From the NCBI RefSeq assembly GCF_011745365.1, contig NW_024468916.1, positions 2,277,630-2,341,629 of the forward strand: 64,000 nt of DNA, given 5' to 3'. Shown piece by piece: positions 46,901 to 59,306 of this stretch (within the stretch, counting starts at the first letter, position 1; each line of letters begins with the position of its first letter). The translations under genes and the position numbers were made by a program. Source of the DNA: Cryphonectria parasitica EP155 (taxonomy: Eukaryota > Ascomycota > Sordariomycetes > Diaporthales > Cryphonectriaceae). The notes beneath the pieces were generated by a model. It ran no database searches, had not been told where the DNA came from, and worked only from the letters and a program-made list of their open reading frames with translations.

Positions 46901-49600
46901 ATGCGTTCATTCTTTCATTTTGTCCTGGCTTTTGCCAGTCTTCCCTTCAACGCCCATGCGGCATGGTGGATGGAAGACATCACCCATCAGGGCCTGGCTC
47001 CCTATGGTGGTTCCGGCTATGTTGTGTTTAGAAACGTTATGGATTATGGTGCCGCAGGTCAGTCAACACCATCAGGATGTGTAACATTGTTTGGACTTTT
47101 TGTGTGCTGACCAAGTACTATCTTGTGATGACCAGGTGATGGAGTCACCGACGACACAGCTGCCATCAATGCTGCCATTGATGCAGGGAGTCGATGTGGG
47201 GAGGGATGTGTAAGTTAGCCCAACTGCAAAGGAGGGGCTCATGGTGGCCCTCATAATCCTGATACTGCCCGTCATACACCCCATATGTCTAGTCTTTGTT
47301 TGCTGACAAGACCCTCACAGGATTCTACTACGGCGACACCGGCAATTGTTTACTTCCCTGCGGGAACCTACCTCATCTCTACGTCCATTTACCCCGATTA
47401 CTTCACCCAGCTTATTGGTGATGCCACCGACCCGCCCACACTCAAGGCTGCGGCTGATATGTCTGGCTTCGGCCTCATCGATGCCAACCCGTACTACAGC
47501 TCGGACCTCAACTGGGTGTCTACCAATGTGTTCTACTCCTCAATTCGGAACTTGATCATTGACACGACCAATGTTGCTGCCACGACCGCCTGCACTGGCA
47601 TCCACTGGCCCGTCTCACAGGCGACCTCGATCCAGAATGTGGTCTTCAATATGCCTACAACCGCTGGTGTTGTTCACGTGGGCATCTTCATGGAGTCTGG
47701 CAGCGGTGGCTTCATGTCCGACATAACCTTCAACGGTGGTGAATACGGTGCGCAGTTCGGCAACCAGCAGTACACCATGCGTAATCTGGAGTTCAACAAC
47801 CCTGGCACAGCCGCCATCCAGATGCTGTGGGATTGGGACTGGACTTTCATGAACCTCACCATCAACAATGCCCCCCTGGGCATCGATATGTCTTTGGATT
47901 CGTCGTCCGACCAGGTCGTCGGCTCCGTGATTATCATCGATAGCACTTTCACAAATGTCGATGTGGGTATCAAGACCGCCTATGACACGGCCTCTACCTC
48001 GACGACCAATGGCAGTCTCATCCTGGAGAACATCGTCCTGAGCAACACCCCTGTCGTGATCGAGAACGACAGCGGCACCGTTCTTGCCGGTGGTACTACC
48101 ACGATCGCTGCGTGGGCAGAAGGACACACCTACACGCTGACCTCGGGGCCCACTGACACCATGGGCACCATCACGGCTGTCAGCCGCCCTGCTGCCCTGC
48201 TCGGATCTGGTTCCAGTTACTACAGCCAGTCCAAGCCGCAATACGAGACCCTCTCGGCGTCGGACTTTGTGAGCGTGCGCACTGCTGGCGCCGTTGGAGA
48301 TGGAACCACGGACGACACAGCGGCCATTCAGTCGGCCATCAACAGCGCCGCGAGCGCAGGCCAGGTCGTCTACATTGACTACGGTCTCTACCGCATCACC
48401 AGCACCATCTCTATCCCCGCGGGCACCAAGATCGTCGGAGAGACCTTCCCCGTGCTCATGGCCTCGGGCTCTTACTTCGAGGACAGTAACAACCCCCAGG
48501 TTCTGCTGCAGGTTGGCACCGCGGGCGAGTCGGGCTATATTGCGTTTAACGACTTCATTGTCTCCTCGCAAGGCGCTGCCGCCGGCGCTGTCCTGATCGA
48601 ATACAACCTGGTGGCCCCAGCCGGTACGCCCAGCGGCATGTGGGATGTCCATGCTCGCATTGGTGGCTATGACGGTAGTGACCTGCAGGTCTCGCAGTGT
48701 CCCAAGGAGCCTGGTAGCGCAGCAGTGGACGACTCGTGTATTGCGGCTTACTTGAGTCTGCATGCCACCACGGGATCGAGCGGGTTGTACATGGAGAACA
48801 TGTGGCTCTGGTAAGTTTCAAATGCGAAGAAACAAACAAAACAATTTCGCTTTTACAGGAGGCTAACGGTCGATTCTTTTTCTTCCATTTCAGGGCCGCC
48901 GACCACGACATCGATGACAGCTCCGATACCCAGATCACCGTCTACTCGGGCCGTGGTATGTACATCGAGTCGACAACCGGCACCTTCTGGCTGGTCGGCA
49001 CTGCCGTCGAGCACCACGTGCTCTACCAGTACCAGTTCGCCTCCACCACCAACATCTTTGCCTCGCAGCTGCAGACCGAGACGCCATACTACCAACCCTT
49101 GCCCTCCGCCTTGGTGCCCTTCACTGCGAACGCCACCCTCCAGGACCCGACGTTTGACTGTACCGGTGTCAGCGGGAACTGCGACGAAGCCTGGGGCCTG
49201 CGCATTCTGGATTCGTCGGATATCTTCATCTACGGCGCCAACCACTACTCTTGGTTCGATAATTACTCACAGAGTACGCGTTCCTCCCTCCCCCCCCCCC
49301 CCGGGTGGCCAATGTCTCTTTTCCCTACTATTTGCATTTCTATCTATCTCCTCCATCTCAAAAACAAGTGAGCTAATGTTGGTATTTAAAAAAAAAACAG
49401 ATTGCTCCACCTTTGCAACTGGCGAACAGTGCCAAGCCCGCATCATCAGGCTGCAGGGCACCCTCTCCAACATCAACATGTACTCTGTCAACACGATCGG
49501 CTCGACGAGCATGATTGACAACGCCGGCACCGAGGTTGCTAGCTGGGAGGATAATGAGGGCGTGTACCAGTCCAACATCATCTCCTTCAGAACGGGTTGA
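46901..49600 (+). CDS. Secreted GH55 exo-beta-1,3-glucanase
   Basis: Glycoside hydrolase family 55 enzyme that releases glucose or short products from beta-1,3-glucan, acting outside the cell on its own wall, on other fungi or on stored glucan. Five exons, 46901-47057, 47136-47209, 47321-48810, 48894-49273 and 49401-49600, give about 766 residues. The signal peptide is MRSFFHFVLAFASLPFNAHA, followed by WWMEDITHQGLAPYGG, which is typical of the family. Two pectate-lyase-like beta-helix halves each begin with the same motif: DYGAAGDGVTDDTAAINAAI near residue 48 and GAVGDGTTDDTAAIQSAI near residue 400. Other family blocks are YFPAGTYLIS, WDWDWTFMNL and YGANHYSWFDNYSQ. Length fits GH55. Strong C/G third-position bias suggests high expression. 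Identity is secure; physiological substrate is inferred. Confidence 0.95.
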
Positions 49601-50739
49601 GTGTGAGTGCATGTGTGAGAGAGGGCAGAGAATCCCTCCCCATCATCAATAAGCAGCTTAGACCAGGTTTTCCACAACCCGCTGCTGCATGTGCATACAT
49701 TGGGCATTTTTCTTTCTTCTGGCGTATATAGTCATCTCTTATTGAAAGGGGGAAGAGGTGGAGCAAGTTTCGGGAAGTTTTATATTCTATTACTTGTAAA
49801 TACTTTTTTTGTTCGATGCCATCAAGTTGTAGGCACTCAAGATTATCTGCGCTGATCGGTGCTAACTTGTTCAAACTTGTATTGGACCCCGACCTGTTCC
49901 TCAATGTGCTATGAAGGATTGCATGTAGGGAGCAGACCTGTTCCGGCGTCCTAAAAATTGTGCTGGCTGCCACCTACCACCTTGCCTCCTGCGATTGTCG
50001 CTTTCATTGCACTGGGGAAAGCCTTGTTCTGCTGACTTGTTCCATTGCTTTGGGGCAGCGCGTTTCAGATTTGCTACCGCTAGCCGCCCTCGTGGCTCTT
50101 AAACTCAGCTTTCAGTGATCTCCAGTGTTTTGTCTCCTAACGTTTGAGTCTTTATACATGTGAATGATATTGTTTTCGAAGGAAACAGAGGAAAAGGAAT
50201 AATAATAAGGAGTTAGAGGAAGAAAGGGGCTGGGGCGTGAACGGATGGGAAGGGCACTGGACTACAGTTTAGCATGGCAATGACCACAAGAAAGCATATG
50301 TCCAGGAAGTGTGGTCCAAGCTCGAGAACGAAGCTCGTCTTTAAAAGCACATTGAGAATTTGTCACAGTGGGCGTAACAAGGATTTGAATAGTTGATGAT
50401 ACATTTGTTTCCCTAGCAGGTATCTATCTAAGGTACTAGGGCAACAGCTACTGAACCAATGCCAGTAGTCAACAGCATGACTGGCCTTATGCCTGGTCCC
50501 ACCGTCTCCGAAAACCCTACGCCGTTGCGCGCCCATCCATCAACGCCGCCTTCATGAGGGTATTACCATGACCATAGCACCCATGAAGACAAAAAAGCTC
50601 GGTCTCAACCCGTCCATGACCTGAAATAGAAAAGAAACTTTTTCTTTTATCACAATCACCAAAATCAGTCGTCCCCCGTCCGAATCATACAAAGAAGCTC
50701 CGCCTCCTGTGAATTCTTGCGATTGTCACAATGGCTCTC
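49601..50739. other. Convergent 3' intergenic region
   Basis: Holds the 3' ends of the GH55 and RSC9-like genes; AT-rich with no supportable gene. Confidence 0.5.
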
Positions 50740-53700
50740 TTACTGCTCCTGAATCAGCTCCAATAGACTACAGATGTTAGGTGCCATCACGCGATTGGTC
50801 GTCATGACCTCATGCAGCCGCGGTAGCACGCATCGGAAAAGCCTCTCATTCCAACCTCTCGCTTTCTCGTCCAGGCCCTGTTTCTCCTGTTCCTTGAGGA
50901 TTTCATCCTGCGCCTCTGTCTTGACGACATTGCGGGCGATGTTGCGAAGGATCAGCACGGCGCTGAGAGGAATTCCGGCTGGCTGGATGACATTAGGATT
51001 CCGCTCGTCTCGGGTGGTCAGCGTCTCTTCGAAGGTGAGGGAGAAGACCTTTGCCGGCACAGTATGGGTGCGCTTCAATCGCTTAGCAGAGTTCTCGCCT
51101 GGACTCGGTCCACTCCCTTCCAAAGCAGAACCATCGTCGTTGCTTGTGGGATGGGGTGTTTTGGGAGGCTCGAAGTTGCGCTGTACCGCAGCCAGATGCG
51201 TCTTGACGTGTTTCGCAAAGGTCTTGAGAGACATTGTTGTCGGCGTAGCAAATTTGTTGCATCCCGCCCAGAAACATCGATTCTCGACATCCTTATTGGC
51301 ATAGTGACCATTGTCATCGGATGTCTCGCCAAGGTGAGCAGGCATTATGTGCTCAAACATCCTCTCTGCATTCGCAAAAAATTGGTTGCACTTTTGGTAC
51401 TTTGGACCAGGCAGGGTCCACAGGCAGCGGAAATACTCCCTGCCCTCGTTCTCCGGATCGACAGGGCGGGATCGAGCCCGTATCCCCTTGATGATGAACT
51501 TCTGGTTCTCCCCCTTCGGCCCGCGAATAATTTGTGCCCCAGCTGTCGCCCACACATGATTCACATTCCTGATGAAGTCTGCTGGAGAGATCATGGACTT
51601 GCCCATCTGAGACAACCTGCTGCTAAAGGATGACTGGTAGGCCGTCCAGATTGCAATCTGAGTGATAGAGGCCTCGGCGTCTTCCTCAAACAGACATCGC
51701 AGCCACATGTAACATCTCTCGGGCTCCTCCATGGCCAACAGACGCTCCTGCAGGTCTTGGGGCAGAGGTACGACGTCCTCGCTGCAGGGGATTTTGATCT
51801 CGGGTTCAAGCGTCTGCGTGTAGACCACTTGCTTTGCGCCGTGCGACAGGAGACGAGCCAGATGCTTGACAAGGCTTTCGGGCTTCTCAGGCTTGGCGAA
51901 CCGAAAACTGAGAAGATTCTCCAGGTTGGATACAACAGCTGTGTACTGGTAGAGGAAGTCCAAGCATGCGTCGAGAAGCTCGTCGTCGTCGAGCATCAGC
52001 CAGTCGATGATGAGTTCCAGGATGTCCAGAGGGATGGAACTCAGCTTATTCGTCTCGGACGAGTTCATGGAAATCCGCGCGAGAGCGCGGAGCGACGTCA
52101 AAATGCAGCCACGGTCGGCTGACTTGAGTTCGGCCAGCAACGTCCGATAGAGAGGATCATCAGCCTCGAGGATCAGCTCCGGCGTCAATTGTTCTGCAAT
52201 ATCGAGTGCGATGTGCTTCAGCTCCACACTTGTCTCGCTGGGCGGTAGGTGGAGGATGATACACAGCAGGTCCCTCAGGGGTGGGAAATCGGCCATGTGA
52301 CGCGAGTTCTCGGGCAGCATGACCATGTTGCGAATGGCCATGGCAGCCTCTGTCACGATGACTATCTTATCTGCAAAGCCAGCGGGGTGAATTTGATCGT
52401 GTGAAGAAGATCTGGGCACCAGTTGCGCGATGCGCTCAAGGATGTCCTGAGTGCCGTTGATGCCATCCAGCTCCGTGATGTCATCCCCGTCCGCCTCTGG
52501 ATCATAGGACACGACCCATTTGATGTCGTAGAAGAGCTCCCCCACCTTTAGTGCCACGTCCACGAGACCTTCGGCCAGACCTGGGAAACCTTCGAACTTG
52601 TATCTGTCACCTCGCTCGTATGATATCTTCATAAGATGGTGTACTGCGAAGGCTTCTTCGTCCGGTAGACCCGAGCGCAGTGCGTACAGGCATCGAGCGT
52701 AGATGTTCGGACCATCAAAAGGAGAAGGCTGGACTGGTACGCCTGCAAAGGCACATCGTTAGAACAAATAGGTTGTGCGTTGGAAAAAGGAACTCACTAC
52801 TGGGTATTGGAGCTTGGCGCGCCACAGGGGGAGCGGCCATCGGGTATCGTCTCAGAAACTTGGCGGGTGCGTTGCCTGGCGTTTCAACAGGCCGGAGGGC
52901 CAGGGGTTGAATGGATGGAGGTTGGAAGTTCGTGATCGTCGAGGAATGCAATTCGTAATTCTGGGGAACGAAGCTTGCAGACGCGCCGCCACGGGCGATG
53001 TGCGCCGGCAGTGCCTGGCTGGGAGCGGACTGATTGATCTGGTGAGAGGAAGAGCGGTTCATGCTGTGTGGCAGGTGACCATTGCTCTGCGAATGGGAGA
53101 CGGCGTTGGCGTGGGAGTTGGGGTTAGAAGTCTGCGCGCTGGCTGAATTTGCGGCCGAAGTATTCGATGCGTGCTGCGCTGAAGCGTGACGCGACGGACG
53201 GGTTGGGCCAGTGTCTGGCTGGAAGATGACTCTCTGGGGCGGAGCCTGCCTCAGCCCACGGGCGGCCCTCCCTGAGCTGGGTGTGTCTTCCTGTTTGCTG
53301 TCTCGAGCAGGTGTGCCATCGTCACCCGAGGGCTGTGGGGAGTTCTGCGCAGTGGAACGATCGCGGGGTCGGTAGTTTTCGAGGGTCCTGGTCAGAAGAT
53401 TACCGCCCTTGGCCGAAACTTCCTCGAGGATCTCAGGAGGAGGGGGGGTCTTGTTGTGAACAGTTCTGATCTCGTAGGCAGCCAAATTCTTATAGTAGGC
53501 AGACTTCAGATTGAAGGCGACAGCTGCCTCATTGTGTGAGAAGATGCCGAGCTCTTGAGACACCTTGCGCCACAGCAGCTTTTCCTCCGTGATCCTGTCA
53601 TAGCCTCCCCACTCGACAACATGATTGAAAACCTTCAAGAGATCGATGTGGCCATTGCCAACCTTGGGCTCAGGGTCAAACTTGGTGCCTCGGTCTGTAT

Positions 53701-53794
53701 GGAAATCCCTGAGTTTGTTGATGAATTCCTCGTACTCGGGAGTGCGATCAATGGTGTGCTCCATGGCCGGTGCGACTGGCTTTGAAGGCGCCAT
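50740..53794 (-). CDS. RSC9: RSC9/ARID2-like chromatin-remodelling subunit
   Basis: Subunit of the RSC/PBAF-type SWI/SNF remodeller, acting in the nucleus on promoter nucleosomes. Exons 53794-52798 and 52742-50740 join to 999 residues. I start at MAPSKPVAPAMEHTIDRTPE because an ARID domain follows at once (residues about 17-105: EYEEFINKLRDFHTDRGTKF, HVVEWGGYDRITEEKLLWRK, FNLKSAYYKNLAAYE). The frame stays open upstream but reads as leader. A disordered Ser/Gln/Asn/His-rich linker follows (about 110-330), then a long helical, armadillo-like region. After that comes an RFX-type segment (about 690-760, ITQIAIWTAYQSSFSSRL) and two zinc-finger-like units (Cys772 region and CFWAGCNKFATPTT with HVKTH, to about residue 848). 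This ARID-Arm-RFX-C2H2 order matches animal ARID2. It is divergently placed to the C-terminal zinc-cluster gene. Confidence 0.9.
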
Positions 53795-54723
53795 GGTTGT
53801 CGCCTGGTCTGCGACAGACTGGCGCAAAGGGTCTTGCAGCTTCGAATCACTGATTAAGAAGCAGGGACAAGTCGCGACAGGCAGAGATCTCAAATAACTT
53901 GGAAAAGGAAGGTGTTTGGGTGGTTGGTCGAGTCTGGCGCCATCCACAGCTTCAGACCTTCCCTTGCGACGCGTTGTCGATGGACCTTGACGTGAAGTAG
54001 TGGCCCTGGGTTGGAGTTGCAGAGAGACGCAACTAGAAATGCGCCAGGGCGAAGAAAGGACCAGCTGGGGAATTTTTGGGCTAGACAGTGCACGGACCAG
54101 GTGACTACAGAGGCAGGCTGGGTGGTCCGTGCTCGACTGCTGACCCACCTCAACTACCTCCTTCTATCACAACAATTGTAGAAGGTACGATGGAGCAGTC
54201 ACGACCAGTACTGTATATGTGAATGTTGCTTGAGGTAAGAGTCAATGCAGTAGGTCTCCTAGTTCCTGCCTTCTGGCCAGTTTATGAGGGCCAAGCATTT
54301 CACAAGGTTTGTTTAGATCTGCTTACCCTTGCCCTTCCCTCTCTCCCTTTCCGTCACCAGTCAGTCTTCAACACATTCCTCTTCGCCAATGCGTACCCTC
54401 CTTCCAGACTATTCTCTTGATTTTCAAAAAACGGTGTGGGCAGCACTACACATATTCTCAAAACCTGGGTCGGACTGCCATTTCCTACCTCGTACGTCCT
54501 GGTGCGTTCGACGTCTCTGTTTGGCCCCATCCGTGTAGACTCGACTGGCGCACGCGTTTTGACCAGGTACCAGCAAATCCCCTTATGGGAGCTACACATC
54601 GTGGCATCGCTCAAGTCAAGCATTCTTGATAGTCTCTGGTTGCTACCCTGTCTTGTTTCAGGATTACCTCTATCATTGTCCTCGCACAACTCTCCCTGGA
54701 ATCAACCTGCTGGCGCTCGTAAG
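53795..54723. other. Shared divergent promoter region
   Basis: 929 bp between the start codons of the RSC9-like gene (minus) and the C-terminal Zn2Cys6 gene (plus). No gene seen; frames open upstream of both starts appear to be leader sequence. Confidence 0.55.
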
Positions 54724-57216
54724 ATGGATTTCAATAAAGGTAACATCAGCCACAACTTGCGGCTGCTGCGCATTGAGGTTGAGTTTCAAAACCAGCCTAT
54801 CGCTCGAGACGCCACGCTCAGGCTTATGATCATATCACCCCCACGTGGCAGCCATATCATGGAAATACACATTGATGGCAAGATCATGGTAAGTCTACAT
54901 TCTGTATCCAACTCTCTGTGAGCTCTCCCTAACTGTAGACCTACCGGTTCCTGCCGTTCAAGGCACGATGGGACCTCGATCTACTAGTGAATCGATTCCC
55001 CAAAGAAGCTCGTGAAGTGTCTCGGAAGTTTTGGGGCAATGTTAAAGACAAGGTGCTACAGCTGGTGTTGCCTTTGTCCTTGCCGTTGGGTGAGGACGAA
55101 GGACGACCATCCTCCTTCCTCGTCCAGATGTACCCAGTAAGAGCCATTCAGAGTCCTTGGCCTCCACATCCCTGACTGTTGATAGGGCGTTAATCCGAAA
55201 ATCATTCGGCTTTACTTCGAGACACATCAAGATTTCCACACAGCCATAGCGTATTTATCAAAAGACGCTGGCTTTTTTTATGTCGAAATGCAGAATACTT
55301 CCTCGAAAAAATCTTCTCACCCCAGGGCACAGTCTGCCATGGACTTTCACCAACCTGCCCGGGACCTCAAGATCTCTGACAGGTCTAGGTCCCAAGGCTC
55401 AGCGCTCCCTCCTGTCCGATATCTGAGTCGTTCTCCCTTCCTGGTGTCGGGCAAAGAAACCTTCATGCCACCTCCCCGGCGACCCCCAAGTCTGCTTTCA
55501 TATGCCACGCTGAGTCGGCCACACCAGAGTCAATCTTTGAGCCAGGCTCAGCCACCAACTCAAAATTACTCGGCGGGTCAGCCCTCATCTCATAATCTGC
55601 GCCGAAGGTCAACTGCCCTTGGATATCAATCTATACCGTATGGGGGCCTCGGTGTCCCAAGACATCTCCTAGCAAGATCGTCAACAGTCCGGCCACACCT
55701 TGAACGCAATTACAATGATGATGAGATGGCCCCTTCATTCTTTGATCGTCTGGATCGGGGCCAAGGTGCTCTTGGCAGAGAGCACTCTACACCATACTTG
55801 GAGGGCGAATTAGGGTTTGGGTCCCTGAATAAATACAAGTTGAATACAAACGAGTTGAAAGATGAGCATCGTGGTGGCGCAGACGGCACACCGGCTCCTA
55901 TCTCGGAAACAGGCCGTTGGAGGCTTCAAAGCCCTGTTAAGACAAATCCGTTCGGTTTCTCCCAAGATGCCCAAAACCCCGATCGACGATCAAGTACAGC
56001 TGATCAGTTTCGAGGATATGAGCCGGCATCGCCTGCAGAGGGCTCAGGACATGTTAAGATAGATGACGTGGATGATATGATGGTGGATTCGGCGCGTCAC
56101 AGTGGGGGCCCTGCTGTTGGTGCTACACATCTGGACGTATCACCACGAGATACAGTGGACATCACAGACGATGCTACTTCATGGCCAAATTCCTCCAGCA
56201 ATCCGGCGTACCGTGATGCCACACTGCGACCTGTATCGAGGCATGGATTATACCAACAAACCAGGAAAGTCATGGCCCGGTCACCTTCTGAGAGTGTTGA
56301 CTCGGGCAACAGAGGTACCACTACGAGTCAGAAACCAGAACGCGTTTCGACGTCAGAGGTAGAGAACCGAGTGACATCTGCCGTGAAGAAGCGACCAGCT
56401 TCACGCCCGGCTCGACCGCAGGTTACGGCAAAGAAAGCACGCAAGACAGATCAGGCAGCACAACTTCGCAAGTCCAATGGGTCCCAGCGCTTCAGTTGGG
56501 ACCCCCAAGGGTTCAATACAACTTCAGTAGAAGAGGAGCAGGCAGCTCAAAAGCAGACAACCAAAAGCGCAAACCTGGTTGCGCAATTGAGACCGGGACG
56601 CACAACGGAGCCAAGACCCACACGCACAGACGAGGCCAGCCAAGTACTTGCTGCGTCCTCTTGTACAAGTTGTCGACGGAAGAAGCAAATGTGTACTCGA
56701 TCGATGCCTATGTGCGAGGCATGTGCCAAGAGCGCCGTCTCTGTGTGTGTGTACCCCGGCGAACAGCCTGACGCAGCCCTCCAAAGAGACCGTCACATTA
56801 TAGAAACCGAGACCTATCCGGAAGAGAGCTATGGTAGTGAGACTAGGACTGATGATGGAAGTGTCGAGTGTCTCGTTGCCACACGAGAGTCCGGAGTTCA
56901 CGCACAGGGACTGGAGGCTGCGTTTGAGGTCGTGAAGATGGTAAACAGTGGCACAAACCCCTGTTTCCAAGTCTCAGACGCTGAGGTACAGACTGACAGG
57001 TCTGAGAGACTGAGAATGGACTTGACCCAGTGGAAAGATCTAGTCGGAAGGGGTTTGAGACTGGAGAGAGCCTATCGAGAGAAGGCTGACGTGCTCTTCA
57101 AGAATTCCCATGCCGGGTCGGACGATCAAGAAAGGCTACTCATCACGACACGGTGCGGGATCGAGTATGAACAAGATCTTTTAGATCTATTCAGACGTTA
57201 CCCAAGTGCATCATGA
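54724..57216 (+). CDS. Unknown conserved-looking protein with C-terminal Zn2Cys6 cluster
   Basis: Not a named family to me. Exons 54724-54888, 54939-55136 and 55186-57216 give 797 residues. Start MDFNKGNISHNLRLLRIEVE. The first 155 residues are dense, non-repetitive and hydrophobic-patterned (RDATLRLMIISPPRGSHIME, TYRFLPFKARWDLDLLVNRF, PKIIRLYFETHQDFHTAIAY) and look like a folded globular domain. Residues about 160-600 are disordered and Ser/Pro/Arg-rich with a basic nuclear-localisation-like stretch (KKRPASRPARPQVTAKKARK). A binuclear zinc cluster then appears: Cys614, 617, 624, 631, 634 and 642 (CTSCRRKKQMC, CEACAKSAVSVC), spacing C-x2-C-x6-C-x6-C-x2-C-x7-C. About 155 residues follow, including a possible coiled coil. 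Most Zn2Cys6 factors carry the cluster near the N terminus. A DNA-binding regulatory role is likely but inferred. Confidence 0.82.
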
Positions 57217-57924
57217 TGAAAACTGAGGGTTGATGACATGAGAGTAGCGGCAGGAGGTGAGACGAGGTCAGGTTAGTGACCCTGGAGGATCGTCGTGGGA
57301 ATAGAGATACCTTGGTGAGAGGGGAGAAGGGAAGGGGGGGGGGGCGGGGGCGGTGTATGAGCAGTGGAAAGGTCTGAATACGTGTCCATCAAACGGTTAT
57401 TGTCAATCTGGCTCTTTCCCCCAGGGATGAGACTTAGCCCTCGGATCGCGTAATGGGAGTGATGCAGTTGATATGAGGGTCTAGCTGTATAGTCTATACG
57501 AAGCGACTGTACGTGGTAACACCACAAATAGCTCCATCCTCTTGTTGAAACGGTTCGAAAATCACACGACTTAACTATTTATGTAATGACTTGATTTACG
57601 GGAGGGTGTGGCATTTTGCCTTTCACTACCTGGCCACAAGCACCCCGAAATATTGCGATCATATCATCATTGATGAGATCTCCTCTTATGCATTAAATAT
57701 CAAATAAATCAGACCGTAAAGACCACAGCCACCCACCTTGCCACCTATTCAATGAAGTCCAATGTTCACATGGTAATGTCCTATCAGCTTGAGCGTAACC
57801 GGGCTTCTACGGAGCACAATTGAGGAAGGAGTGAGAGAATGAAATTTCAAATCGAATGAAGCAAAGTGATTATTGATATCGTTCCGCAGTTTGATGAGCC
57901 TCAGAAAAGTTCCCCGTGAGTTGC
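57217..57924. other. Convergent 3' intergenic region
   Basis: Between the zinc-cluster gene and the MsrB gene. Includes a G-rich run (57336-57351). No gene seen. Confidence 0.5.
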
Positions 57925-58631
57925 CTACTCTTTCGCCTCACCATCTGCCCCCGCATCGTCCTTCACAATCTTGTCCTGAGGCGAGAAGTTCAGGCTGACA
58001 GAATTAACACAGTGTCTTTCATCAGTAGGATTAGGAAAGCCCTCGCCCTTGAAAACATGGCCTAGATGGCCTCCACAGTTGGCGCACATGATCTCGATGC
58101 GCTTCATGAACATGGAGTTATCCTCGTGGCGCACGACGGCGCCCGGGATGCTGTCAAAGTAGGCTGGCCAGCCGCACCCGCTGCTGAATTTGTGCGTGGC
58201 CTTGTACAGCGGGGCCTCGCAGCCAGCACAAGTATACACGCCTTCGGAAGGATAGTGCTTGTCAAACTTGCCAGAACCCGGGGGTTCCGTGCCTTTCTCG
58301 CGCAGGATGCGGAACTGCTCTACAACGGCATGTCAGCAGGGTAAGCTACAGAACAGGGGGGCCAGGAGGAAAGAATGAGGTGAGATATACCCTTGTTCAA
58401 CACGGCGCGCCACTCATCATCAGTTCGCTTGTCTGGAAAGGACATCGTGGAGCTGTCGGTGGCTTTCGTGCCGAAGAGACTGCCTAGGATGGGAATGGAG
58501 GGCATAGACCTAAGAGCGGTGGCTCGCTGAGGTAATGACTGCAGAAGGGGGATCTGCTGTGAAGCTCGGGCTCGATTGAGACTTGAGAGGGTGTAGAGCG
58601 TTTGCAGCACACTGGAGAATTGGAAGCGCAT
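57925..58631 (-). CDS. Methionine-R-sulfoxide reductase (MsrB)
   Basis: Repairs oxidised proteins by reducing methionine-R-sulfoxide, recycling through thioredoxin. Exons 58631-58391 and 58319-57925 give 211 residues. The MsrB fold is clear: FRILREKGTEPPGSGKFDKH, two zinc CxxC pairs (CAGC and CANC), the SSGCGWPAYFDS block, MCANCGGHLGHVFKGEGF, and RHCVNSVSLNF with the catalytic Cys. The first 62 residues (MRFQFSSVLQTLYTLSSLNR...) are basic and Ser/Leu-rich without acidic residues, resembling a mitochondrial presequence. Internal Met43 and Met63 could start shorter cytosolic forms. A TATATAA lies about 50 bp upstream (58678-58684). It is divergent from the Arf-GAP gene. Confidence 0.94.
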
Positions 58632-59306
58632 GAAGATGATGTTTCAAAGGTGATGTATTAGAGATGGGGGAGTAGGATTATATAGACGGACGATTCTTGC
58701 AGGCGTAAAATAATCACAAAATATCCCTTATGACACTCCAGTAATGTTGTACAAGTGAGGAAATTTTGTTGACGAGATCTGACCCGCTCCTGTACTTACA
58801 AATACTTGAGGCTATGTGAAGAGGATGTATTGAATGCTGAGGCGGCGACACTGGGCCCCCCTCCCACCACCCCTAGTTAGATCGACGTCACAGACTTAAC
58901 AAGCCACATCTGAGAACCCCAAAGGTTGTGGCGCTTCAGCAGGTGCTGAGTCAAGGTGGGTCTTCTGTTGAAGCCTGAGCACTATACGTACCCATACAAA
59001 GACTAAATTATAGTACGTGGTAGCGGGTCTTGGGTTGTGTGAAGACCCGCTGGTTGACCACATCTCCCTGATCGGCCTCCCTCACCTCTCTTCTTATCGA
59101 CAGAATTCCACCTGCCCGATCACCTCGACACCTTACTCACCTTTGATCGGCGCACAATAGGGTCTTTACTTCGAGTTCGCCCCGTTTATCAATCGCACAC
59201 CTATCTCTTACCGCTCGAGCACCTTGAAGCGGGCACCCGCATTTCGGCTTTCTTAGCCTCTCGCCTCTCTCAAAAGACCTTCAATCTTCCCACGAACACC
59301 AACAAG
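58632..59306. other. Shared divergent promoter region
   Basis: 675 bp between MsrB (minus) and the Arf-GAP (plus). C/T-rich leader sequence precedes the Arf-GAP ATG. No gene seen. Confidence 0.55.

Noticed and set aside
47615..48763. 382-codon minus-strand frame
   Set aside because: Antisense of the GH55 gene, caused by its strong C/G third-position bias.
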